Source: Pseudomonadota bacterium
Lineage (GTDB): Bacteria; Hydrothermota; 32-111; QNBC01
DNA length: 9,659 bases
NCBI GenBank assembly: GCA_011682715.1
Contig: JAACEC010000144.1
Location: 1-9,659 of the forward strand
Direction of reading: 5' to 3'
Shown here in pieces: positions 1-6,397 of this stretch. The notes beneath the pieces are model-generated. The model was not told where the DNA came from. It saw nothing but the letters and a program-made list of their open reading frames with translations, and did not search any database. The translations under genes and the position numbers were made by a program. Position 1 is the first letter of the stretch; every line of letters begins with the position of its first letter.

Positions 1-182
1 ATTGCGGGGGAGAGTCCGGATATGAAGAATTTTTAGAAGCTATAAAAGATCCAAATCAAGAGCAACACGAAGAAATGTTGGAATGGGTTGGTGGTGAATT
101 TGATCCGGAACATTTTGATGTAAATGAGGTTATGTTTGAAGATCCTATTGAACATCTAAGGGATCGGGATTTATTCATGTAG
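1..182 (+). CDS. pRiA4b ORF-3-like protein, C-terminal end (partial)
   Basis: The reading frame enters at the left edge (first full codon at 3) and stops with TAG at 180-182, giving the last 59 residues of a protein. The piece begins CGGESGYEEFLEAIKDP and continues with HEEMLEWVGGEFDPEHFD. This is the typical C-terminal signature of the plasmid pRiA4b ORF-3 family (Pfam PRiA4_ORF3), where a P-x-x-C-G-G-x-x-G-Y motif precedes an acidic, tryptophan-containing tail. The family is common on plasmids and in accessory regions, often near transposase genes, and its molecular function is not established. The start and most of the protein lie outside the window, so whether the gene is intact cannot be judged. 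The next sequence downstream is decayed peptidase DNA, so this gene borders a degraded region. Confidence 0.8.
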   Translation, partial: CGGESGYEEFLEAIKDPNQEQHEEMLEWVGGEFDPEHFDVNEVMFEDPIEHLRDRDLFM

Positions 183-202
183 AAAACATGTTCCTTGAAA
201 TT

Positions 203-588
203 TCTTTACACATTATTTGCGACTTATGTATCTTGAACTAACGAAGGGAAAGGAATCTTTTACTGAAGAATTGCAACATGGATTAAATGTATATAAAGAG
301 ATTGACGAGATAGATAAAGATGTACCGATAATGGGAATTTATTATCCCAATACAAAGTGGAAAGGTAGGGTTACTTATAGAAAAGGACTTTGGATGTTGA
401 ATAACGTAAGAAACATTATTGGTGATAAAAACTGGGAAAAATTCACTAAAAATATTTATAAAGATTTCTGCGGTAGAATTCTAACCTACGATGGATTCAA
501 AAAATATCTTTCTAAATACGATAAAGATGGTAGTTGTATTATAAAGTCAGATAAATAGTTAACAATAACAGAAATTCCGGAGGACTGA
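203..588 (+). pseudogene. M1-family metallo-aminopeptidase remnant (C-terminal part of the catalytic domain)
   Basis: The open stretch 226-558 has M1 (aminopeptidase N-like) features from just after the zinc site. It contains a KDVPIMG segment, then YRKGLWMLNNVRNIIGDKNW, matching the family pattern Y-x-K-G-x-x-x-L-x-x-(L/I)-R-x-x-x-(G/N)-D followed by W or F, and then a FKKYLSK helix. Just upstream, 216-233 reads FATYVS in another frame. Dropping one T at 232-234 joins it as FATYVSELTKGKESF, which is the family's EGFATY segment. Before that, LH (205-210) is followed by only four bases instead of the two codons for EG, so about two bases seem lost. At the 3' end an in-frame TAG (556-558) sits where a Y codon would give YLTITEIPE, like the usual Q-Y-L...IP element. 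TGA follows at 586-588. The HExxH zinc motif and everything before it are absent. I infer a truncated dead copy, not a small gene. The family match is from recalled motifs. Confidence 0.65.
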
Positions 589-792
589 TTAGACAATAAA
601 AATATAAAACATCGTCTACTACCATACTTCGCCTTGCCCTACTCGACCGACCTTGCGGACAAGAACCGATTTGATGGTTTCTGTATATTCTATTTTAGAG
701 ATGGGAGTGGAACAACACAAAATAATGGAATTCCATATGAAGGTTTACCCCCAAACTTTTTAATTCCACATACTGACATTTTAGCACTGTAG
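589..792 (+). pseudogene. Unrecognised coding fragment, probably gene debris
   Basis: This stretch is open for 67 codons in the same frame as the peptidase remnant just before it, and it has no convincing start codon or ribosome binding site. The C-terminal half looks protein-like: FCIFYFRDGSG, then NNGIPYEGLPPNFLIPHTD, ending ILAL and TAG at 790-792. The shape 'Gxx-YEG-x-PP(N/D)' before a short tail loosely recalls the C-terminal end of S41 tail-specific proteases (E-G-x-G-I-x-P-D). The match is too weak to name the family. It ends about 20 bases before the helicase promoter. It may be a separate decayed gene or unrelated sequence that happens to be open. Confidence 0.3.
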
Positions 793-803
793 GATTGGTA
801 AAT

Positions 804-825
804 ATTGTTGTCTATTGACAACAAT
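804..825. promoter_or_regulatory. Perfect 9-bp inverted repeat over the helicase -35 box (operator candidate)
   Basis: ATTGTTGTC (804-812) and its exact reverse complement GACAACAAT (817-825) are separated by TATT. The -35 hexamer TTGACA (815-820) lies partly in the spacer and partly in the right arm. A bound dimeric regulator would therefore cover the RNA polymerase contact. The site is upstream of the predicted transcription start, so it would act as DNA and not as an RNA hairpin of the helicase message. No T-run follows, so it is a poor terminator. The binding protein is unknown. Confidence 0.5.
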
Positions 826-843
826 CGCTATTGCAAGTATCTT
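815..843 (+). promoter_or_regulatory. sigma70-like promoter of the DEAD-box helicase gene
   Basis: TTGACA (815-820) and TATCTT (838-843) are separated by exactly 17 bp. Transcription would start near 850, leaving a leader of about 19 nt that contains the AAGGAGAT ribosome binding site (854-861) before the ATG at 869. The TTG at 815 could formally extend the open frame upstream, but it is part of the -35 box and cannot be a translation start on this transcript. Confidence 0.6.
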
Positions 844-868
844 TATGGGTGAAAAGGAGATAAAAACG

Positions 869-2476
869 ATGAAAAATTTCGATGAGTTGGGTTTATCCAA
901 CAGAGCATTAGATGCATTGAAGAAAAAAGGTTTTGAAGAACCTACGGAGATACAGGAGCAAATCATCCCTGCGATTTTAGAAAGCGAAAGAGACGTAGTG
1001 GGTCAGTCGAGAACGGGAACAGGTAAAACAGCCGCATTCGGGTTGCCCATAATCGATATTCTGAAGAAACATACGAACTCGGTAAAGACTCTGATTTTAA
1101 CGCCTACAAGGGAACTTGCCATACAGGTTGCCGAGGAAATAAATTCCCTGAAAGGGAAAAGCGATTTACGTGTGGAGCCCATATACGGAGGGCAGGCGAT
1201 AGGGAGACAGTTAAGATCGTTGCGGAAAGGCGTTGATATAGTAATAGGGACGCCCGGGCGGATTCTTGATCATTTAAGCAGACATTCATTAAAGCTCGAT
1301 AATCTCTCGTTTCTCATCCTTGATGAAGCGGATGAGATGCTTGATATGGGATTTTTTGATGATGTAAGGGAGATCATAGATCATTGCCCGACGGAGAGAA
1401 GGACAATGTTGTTCTCTGCAACTATGCCTAAGGAAGTAATGGACATAGCCCGAAAATATATGAAAGATTACCAAGTTTTCAGGATAGCTCATGGTGATAT
1501 GACGGTGAAACAGACGGATCAGATCTATTTTGAGGTAGGGAAAAGGGACAAATTCGAAGCTCTATGCAGAATCATCGATGTGAACGAAGATTTCTACGGG
1601 CTTGTTTTTTGCAGGACAAAAATCGATGTGGAAGAGGTTTCCAATATGCTGATCGAACGGAGTTACGAGGCTCGCGGTTTGCATGGCGATATTTCGCAAG
1701 CTCAGAGAGAGAAAATTTTGAATGAATTTAAAAATCATAGATTCAATGTGCTTGTGGCAACAGATGTTGCAGCTCGTGGCATAGATATACAGGATCTCAC
1801 ACATGTTGTAAATTATGCACTGCCCCAGGACCCGAAATCGTATGTTCACAGAATAGGAAGAACAGGTAGAGCGGGAAAAGGCGGTATAGCGATTACATTC
1901 ATAACACCAGATGAATACAGGAAGTTGCAATTTATCAAGAAGAAGGCGAAAACAGAGATAAGAAGGGAAAAATTGCCTTCGGTGAAGGACGTGATAAACA
2001 TCCGTAAATCGAGAGTAGTGAACGATATTTCATCTATAATCAAAAACGATAATTTGAAGGAATATTACGATATAGCTATAGGGCTTCTCGGAGAACACGA
2101 ACCGAAAGAGATAGTGGCAGCACTTTTAAGGTACTCGTTCAGGGATACGCTGGATGAAAAAAAATACAGGGAAATTGACAGTAATCTTGTGGATACAACC
2201 GGGAAGACGAGACTTTTTGTCACGCAGGGGAAAAAAGATAAACTGACTAAGAAAAAGCTCATCGATTTTATCAGGGGTAAATGTAACGTACCTCAATTCA
2301 AAATAGAGGACATAAAAATACTGGACAATTTCTCGTTTGTAACGCTTCCTTTCGGGGATGCCGAGGTTGTGCTTTCCTATTTTAAGAAGGGTGGAAGGAA
2401 AAAGGACCTCTTTATTACAAAAGCTAAAGGCGATGATCCGGGGAAAAAGAGAAGTAGAAAGAAACGATCAAGATAA
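869..2476 (+). CDS. deaD: DEAD-box ATP-dependent RNA helicase, DeaD/CsdA type with DbpA-like RNA-binding domain
   Basis: This 535-residue protein has both RecA-like helicase domains. Visible elements are a Q motif (F4, then PTEIQ near 25-29), motif I SRTGTGKT (47-54), PTREL (79-83), TPGR (128-131), the Walker B box DEAD (152-155), SAT (183-185), LVFCRTK (245-251), ARGID (302-306) and HRIGRTGR (327-334). Residues about 446-516 look like the DbpA RNA-binding domain (RRM-like) seen in E. coli DeaD/CsdA and Bacillus relatives. The protein ends in a basic tail that repeats KKRSR twice (526-530, 531-535) using different codons. Such enzymes unwind RNA with ATP in ribosome assembly and mRNA turnover, often in cold adaptation. 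The ATG at 869 is chosen because it has AAGGAGAT 7 nt upstream and lies behind the predicted promoter. Motif I has S-R where A-Q is more usual. The gene appears monocistronic, with no clear terminator behind it. The family is certain; the exact orthologue name is less so. Confidence 0.93.
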   Translation: MKNFDELGLSNRALDALKKKGFEEPTEIQEQIIPAILESERDVVGQSRTGTGKTAAFGLPIIDILKKHTNSVKTLILTPTRELAIQVAEEINSLKGKSDLRVEPIYGGQAIGRQLRSLRKGVDIVIGTPGRILDHLSRHSLKLDNLSFLILDEADEMLDMGFFDDVREIIDHCPTERRTMLFSATMPKEVMDIARKYMKDYQVFRIAHGDMTVKQTDQIYFEVGKRDKFEALCRIIDVNEDFYGLVFCRTKIDVEEVSNMLIERSYEARGLHGDISQAQREKILNEFKNHRFNVLVATDVAARGIDIQDLTHVVNYALPQDPKSYVHRIGRTGRAGKGGIAITFITPDEYRKLQFIKKKAKTEIRREKLPSVKDVINIRKSRVVNDISSIIKNDNLKEYYDIAIGLLGEHEPKEIVAALLRYSFRDTLDEKKYREIDSNLVDTTGKTRLFVTQGKKDKLTKKKLIDFIRGKCNVPQFKIEDIKILDNFSFVTLPFGDAEVVLSYFKKGGRKKDLFITKAKGDDPGKKRSRKKRSR

Positions 2477-2616
2477 TGTTGTGCCTTCTTTACGGAAAAT
2501 GTACTTTTTTATTTATTGGTTTTTAGTTATATTCTCTCTTAATCTTTTGATTGTTTCCCGGTACGTGTATGCTTATTATCCAGTGAGCGAAGATTTATAT
2601 TAAATAATCTTAGATT

Positions 2617-2670
2617 GGTACTTGATATAGATATATTTAGCACTTATGTAGTGAAAATTCAATCCGATGA
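2617..2670 (+). repeat. Dispersed ~54-bp repeat, copy A
   Basis: This non-coding segment aligns without gaps to 9567-9620 in the same orientation. By eye, 40 of the 50 positions in 2621-2670 are identical. The best conserved parts are CTTGRTATAGAYATATTTA near the left end and AAAATTCAATCCGATRAA at the right end. Similarity fades after 2670. It could be the remnant of a small mobile element, a shared regulatory element or a short non-coding RNA feature. No coding frame is evident. Confidence 0.55.
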
Positions 2671-2772
2671 AATTTAATTAAGCCTATTTAGTATAACATG
2701 AACAATCGAAATACTATCTCAATTATTATTTTAAGCTCTAAAAGACACTTTTTATCCTTTTTAATATCCGTT

Positions 2773-2809
2773 TATTTTACGTTTTTAAGCAGGTTGAAAA
2801 TGTAAAATA
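2773..2809. repeat. AT-rich inverted repeat (hairpin)
   Basis: TATTTTACGTTTTT (2773-2786) and GAAAATGTAAAATA (2796-2809) are inverted copies, complementary at 12 of 14 positions, with a 9-nt loop AAGCAGGTT. No clean T-run follows on either strand and the stem is mostly A-T pairs, so a strong intrinsic terminator is doubtful. A weak helicase terminator or a protein-binding site are alternatives. Confidence 0.4.
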
Positions 2810-2941
2810 AGGTACTAACTCTCTTCTATTGGGCGTTTTAAGCAAATAGAGGTCTTTTGTTATAATATTGATTATTCTTATATCACTCTTCATAAACTGG
2901 TAAGTACACCTGTATCCATCTACCGTAAAAAAGTAGAATGC

Positions 2942-2969
2942 TTGACTAATTTTATTGAAATGTTATATT
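2942..2969 (+). promoter_or_regulatory. Extended -10 promoter placing transcription start on the transporter ATG
   Basis: TTGACT (2942-2947) and TATATT (2964-2969) are separated by 16 bp, with TGT (2961-2963) just ahead as an extended -10 (TGn). Seven bases past the -10 box is 2976, the A of an in-frame ATG. No Shine-Dalgarno precedes that ATG. The simplest reading is a leaderless transcript. The upstream in-frame starts TTG 2955 and ATG 2970 would lie ahead of the predicted transcription start. Confidence 0.55.
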
Positions 2970-2975
2970 ATGCCT

Positions 2976-5210
2976 ATGGGAAAGAGTAAGAATAGAGGAT
3001 ACGGATTCGGGACTACGCCCGTTTTTTTAGCTTCTCTCAGCACGATTCTCGGTGCGATTCTATTTCTAAGGTTCGGTTATGCCGTATCGAATGCCGGACT
3101 TATTGGAACAATTCTTCTTGTCTTTATAGCGCATTTGATAACGATTCCAACAGCCCTTGCCATTTCCGAAATTGCAACAAATATGCATGTGGAAGGTGGT
3201 GGGGAGTATTACATAATAAGCAGATCGTTCGGTAAAATAATAGGTGGTTCCATCGGAATATCCCTCTATTTTGCGAGGGCGATTTCCGTTGCCTTTTATA
3301 TGGTAGCCTTCGCCGAGGCATTCAGACCTATCAATCAGTATCTCATGGCAAAATACGGAATCTGGATTGATCTCAGGATAATAAGCCTTTTTTTCTTCGG
3401 CTTGATTACATGGCTTCAGTTGTCATGGCTTCAGTTGTGGAAAGGGGCAAATATGGGGGTGAATATACTTTGGGGGGTATTTTTAATCCTAATTGTCTCC
3501 ATAATTCTCTTTCTTTTCGGAAAAACATTGCCCGGAACGGTTTCAGTTCCTCTTACATACAAAATAAAGGGGGCGGATCCAATGTTCAAGGTGTTTGCCA
3601 TCATATTTCCCGCATTTACGGGAATGGCGGCAGGCGTCGGTTTATCGGGGGATTTGAAAAAGCCGGAGCGCTCCATTCCCATAGGTATTTTATCAGCAAC
3701 AATAACGGGAATGATCATATACATCCTTGTTGCCATAAAACTGCATAGCAGTGCTCCGATGAGTCTGTTGGCTTCCGACCCGCTTGTTATGAGCAAAATC
3801 GCTTTATGGGGACCGATTATCCCACTTGGACTTGCCGCAGCGACAATTTCTTCGGCAATCAGTTCCGCAATCGTTGCACCGAGAATTCTGCAAGCACTCG
3901 GGAATGATAATGTCCTTCCCGGCAAAAAGGTGAATAAGTTTTTCGCAAAGGGAGAAGGAAAGGTAAACGAACCGGTTAATGCAACGGCTTTTTCGGTACT
4001 GCTTGTCATTCTATTTATCATCCCCGGCAGTCTTGATTTTATAGCTCAACTGATTACGATGTTTTTCATAATTACATACGGAATACTCTGCTGGATCTCC
4101 TTCCTCGAACATATGGCGGCGAATCCGTCATTCAGGCCCGTTTTCCACACGAAATGGTATATATCCCTACTCGGAGCAATAATGAGTCTTATTGTCATAT
4201 TCCAGATCCAACCGATATATGCAACACTTGCCCTTCTTATAATGTTTATTATTTACAGGCTTATACTTTATTCGCATAAAGATGAGAATGAGCTTTCTAC
4301 CCTATCTCAGGGGCTTATTTTTCAAATAACACGATGGTTGAAGATAATTTCCCAGAGGAATAGAAGAAAACTTAAGCCTTACGGATGGCGTCCTTCGGTA
4401 ATTGCTGTTTCAAAAGACACATTTGAGAGAATCTCCATAGTGGATTTGCTCAGGTGGATATCATACAGGCACGGTTTTGGAACACTCGTTCATTTCATTC
4501 AGGGAATGTTGAACAAAGAGACTGCAGAGAAAGCAAGGGAGATTAAGGGAGAATTGGTAAAACTGATTGAAAAAGGAGGAGCCGGAATCTATGTGGATAC
4601 CATTGTATCCCCGTCGAAAAAATCCGCTGTTGCGCAAATAGTACAATTCTCCGGAGTTTCAGGACTTGATAATAATACGCTATTACTCGAATTCCCTAAA
4701 GAGGAACCCTCAAAAATCGATGATGTTATAGACGCAGCTAAATTTGCCCTCAGTGTTAAATTCAACATACTGATATTGCGTTCTTCATCAAGACATTTTG
4801 GCTACAAGTCCGTGATGGATGTTTGGATAACAGATAAGAAATACAGAAATTCCAATTTGATGATACTTCTCGCTTATATAATTAAAGGACACCCCGACTG
4901 GAGTAAGGGGCAGATAAGGGTATTCGTCGCCTTTCCCGAATCTGAGATCAAGGCAAACGTAACGAATTTGAAGAAGATTATAGAGAGCGGTAGGTTACCC
5001 GTTTCCTTTAAAAATATCATACCGATTTCGTTTGACCCAGAAAATCAAACCATCGAAAAGGTCATAGAGGAATATTCGGAATCCAGCGACCTTGTTATTA
5101 TTGGATTCGATTCAAGTGATCTCGACAAGGTAAAGGACGAATTCGTAAAATATGATAAATTGAATGATATTCTCTTTGTGTCCGCGAATGAAAATATATT
5201 GATACTTTGA
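2976..5210 (+). CDS. SLC12-type cation-chloride cotransporter-like permease (APC superfamily)
   Basis: This is a 744-residue inner-membrane protein with about 12 hydrophobic helices over residues 15-430 and a soluble C-terminal domain of about 300 residues. The first helix, ILGAILFLRFGYAVSNAG (24-41), and the following GGGEYYIISRSFG stretch (74-86) are close to the NKCC/KCC signatures (FLRxGwvvgqaG; GGGaYymISRSLG). FPAFTGMAAGVGLSGDLKKP (211-230) matches the family's TGImAGaNmSGDLkdP helix. The C-terminal domain has GWRPSVIAVS (470-479), then MDVWITDK (614-621) and IRVF (647-650), like the SLC12 cytoplasmic domain. Eukaryotic relatives move Na/K with Cl; the ions of bacterial members are mostly untested, and a general amino-acid permease role is less likely. 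The start at 2976 follows the promoter position; ATG 2970 and TTG 2955 are alternatives. A perfect 15-bp tandem duplication (3409-3438) repeats WLQLS/WLQLW at residues 146-155. The protein appears intact, and its regulation is unknown. Confidence 0.85.
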   Translation: MGKSKNRGYGFGTTPVFLASLSTILGAILFLRFGYAVSNAGLIGTILLVFIAHLITIPTALAISEIATNMHVEGGGEYYIISRSFGKIIGGSIGISLYFARAISVAFYMVAFAEAFRPINQYLMAKYGIWIDLRIISLFFFGLITWLQLSWLQLWKGANMGVNILWGVFLILIVSIILFLFGKTLPGTVSVPLTYKIKGADPMFKVFAIIFPAFTGMAAGVGLSGDLKKPERSIPIGILSATITGMIIYILVAIKLHSSAPMSLLASDPLVMSKIALWGPIIPLGLAAATISSAISSAIVAPRILQALGNDNVLPGKKVNKFFAKGEGKVNEPVNATAFSVLLVILFIIPGSLDFIAQLITMFFIITYGILCWISFLEHMAANPSFRPVFHTKWYISLLGAIMSLIVIFQIQPIYATLALLIMFIIYRLILYSHKDENELSTLSQGLIFQITRWLKIISQRNRRKLKPYGWRPSVIAVSKDTFERISIVDLLRWISYRHGFGTLVHFIQGMLNKETAEKAREIKGELVKLIEKGGAGIYVDTIVSPSKKSAVAQIVQFSGVSGLDNNTLLLEFPKEEPSKIDDVIDAAKFALSVKFNILILRSSSRHFGYKSVMDVWITDKKYRNSNLMILLAYIIKGHPDWSKGQIRVFVAFPESEIKANVTNLKKIIESGRLPVSFKNIIPISFDPENQTIEKVIEEYSESSDLVIIGFDSSDLDKVKDEFVKYDKLNDILFVSANENILIL
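3409..3438 (+). repeat. Perfect two-copy 15-bp tandem duplication inside the transporter gene
   Basis: CATGGCTTCAGTTGT occurs at 3409-3423 and again immediately at 3424-3438 with no difference. The unit is five codons long, so the frame is kept and the protein gains a second WLQL motif inside a predicted membrane helix. Confidence 0.95.
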
Positions 5211-5797
5211 TATAATCGAAAATTATAGTTTAGTTTAGGACTGTTCATTATTTTGCGTCATTCTCTTTTTCATTAAATTACACATTTAAGAATTTTTCAA
5301 GCCTACCCTGAAAAATAATAGACAATCGAGAAATAACCAAACTCCGGATTTTATTGGGCATAATTCATTTCTTATGGGTATTTTGTATACCAGTTGATGT
5401 TTGTAAAAAAGAAAATATATAGGTTTATAAGGAAATATTAACATATCTCATAAATAGGATTGTATGATAGTACAACAGATAATTTATTGGGGGAGGAGCA
5501 TAATATTGTTAATTAAATACTTAATATCGTAAATGAATTAAATACTATACATTATGAAAAAACACTATGATTAACAAATTAAAAAATTTTGAGCAAGCAC
5601 GCTATATTATTTTATTTTATATCTATATAATTTTTATCAAAGATTCAAAATAAAACCTTTCACTATTTTATTTTCAATATCGTAATTGTAGGGGAGATAA
5701 CCACAATATCATTTAATGGAAGAGTTTTATTTAAGGAACGTATTATAATTAATTTGATAAATAATCGACTATAACTTATTATTTCCGATAAAAACAG
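5211..5797. other. AT-rich intergenic stretch without recognisable genes
   Basis: The transporter and the minus-strand operon point toward each other across these 587 bases. I see no open frame with a credible start, no RNA gene and no strong terminator for the transporter; a weak TATAAT/ATTATA hairpin just past its stop is not convincing. GGGGGAGGAGC near 5490-5500 looks like a Shine-Dalgarno but leads to no usable frame. Base composition is far more AT-rich than the flanking genes, which suggests decayed or non-coding DNA. Confidence 0.5.
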
Positions 5798-5826
5798 AAA
5801 AAAGGGGGCTAAAGAGCTCCCTTTTT
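5798..5826 (-). terminator. Intrinsic terminator of the mntP-FKBP-propeller operon
   Basis: AAAAAGGGGGCT (5799-5810) and AGCTCCCTTTTT (5815-5826) form a 12-bp stem with one G-U pair and an AAAG loop. Read on the minus strand, the stem ends in a run of six T, as expected for Rho-independent termination. It lies 16 bp past the stop codon of the propeller gene. The A/T flanks on both sides mean it could also stop transcripts coming from the transporter side. Confidence 0.85.
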
Positions 5827-5842
5827 AATATCTGGTTGAAAA

Positions 5843-6397
5843 TTATCGTTTAATCTTCAACATTTTTAATCTGTTGAACGATTTCCCTGTTTTTATTGTC
5901 ATAAAATAGGTCCCTGAAGCAATTTTGGAAGGCGTATTAAATGAAAATCGGTTGTTTCCCTTCCTGATAATGATGTTCTTCTTGAATAACATTCTTCCAC
6001 TTAGATCTAAAATAGCAACCTCCCCTTTTTGCTGTACTGTCGATGAAAACTCGACAAAGGGTGTTGTTCTGAATAAAGAGGAGTAGCTCAATATGTGTAT
6101 ATTATTTCCGGCAATATCACCGTATTTCTTCTTGATTCCGAGTGTAGTTATATCAGCTTGATAAGACCCTCTGCCGTATGTGAATGCAACGATAGAATTC
6201 CCGGAATTGTCGATATCGATATCCATAACAGGTACCGGAGGGAGATTGGTCCCGAGAGGGGTGTAGTTTGTAAAATTATATGTGTAAAGAACACCGCCAT
6301 CATCGGCTACGAATAGAAAATTGGGATTGTTTTTATCGAATACGGCGTCGTTAACAGGCAAATTCGGTAAATCCCCGCTTATATCCTGCCATGCCAT
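5843..6397 (-). CDS. Propeller gene, segment 3: last blade and type IX-like C-terminal sorting domain
   Basis: The true coding part starts at Q (codon 6388-6386), continuing GASW into QDISGDLPNLPVNDAVF, a typical last propeller blade followed by FVADDGGVLYTYN. The last ~90 residues form a beta-rich module with VAILDLSGRMLFKK, then FSFNTPSKIASGTYFMTIKT and a basic end KMLKIKR. This matches the pattern of T9SS type A sorting domains (D-x-x-G-R ... SGxYfvxix ... KKvxvxR), found in the Bacteroidetes and related phyla. The ATG at 6397 sits inside the duplication and has no ribosome binding site, so it is unlikely to be used. Confidence 0.65.
   Translation of the reverse strand: MAWQDISGDLPNLPVNDAVFDKNNPNFLFVADDGGVLYTYNFTNYTPLGTNLPPVPVMDIDIDNSGNSIVAFTYGRGSYQADITTLGIKKKYGDIAGNNIHILSYSSLFRTTPFVEFSSTVQQKGEVAILDLSGRMLFKKNIIIRKGNNRFSFNTPSKIASGTYFMTIKTGKSFNRLKMLKIKR

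Larger units (their letters stand above)
2477..2941. other. AT-rich intergenic region between helicase and transporter
   Basis: No convincing gene lies here. The region holds one copy of a dispersed repeat (2617-2670) and an AT-rich hairpin (2773-2809), both listed separately. A 34-codon open frame at 2499-2603 encodes a hydrophobic stretch (YFFIYWFLVIFSLNLLIV) but lacks a Shine-Dalgarno site and is not called. I see no T-tract terminator directly behind the helicase. Confidence 0.6.

Noticed and set aside
725..736. 12-bp palindrome ATGGAATTCCAT
   Set aside because: It lies in the debris region with no promoter or partner site, and it is short enough to arise by chance.
815..868. Upstream extension of the helicase frame from TTG 815
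   Set aside because: The TTG is part of the -35 box and lies upstream of the predicted transcription start. The ATG at 869 has a good ribosome binding site and begins the conserved Q-motif region.
2499..2603. 34-residue hydrophobic small ORF after the helicase
   Set aside because: It has no Shine-Dalgarno or promoter, and AT-rich DNA easily encodes such hydrophobic stretches. Without conservation data it is not supportable.
3431..4021. Long antisense open frame (196 codons) inside the transporter gene
   Set aside because: It lies wholly within a gene with clear family motifs and has no recognisable domain or start signals. It is a shadow of the transporter's codon pattern.
5210..5229. Small hairpin TATAAT...ATTATA just after the transporter stop
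   Set aside because: It has only six A-T pairs and no T-run, too weak to call a terminator.
5485..5531. Shine-Dalgarno-like GGGGGAGGAGC in the 5211-5797 gap
   Set aside because: The only start codon at a usable distance (TTG) opens a frame of just a few codons before a stop.
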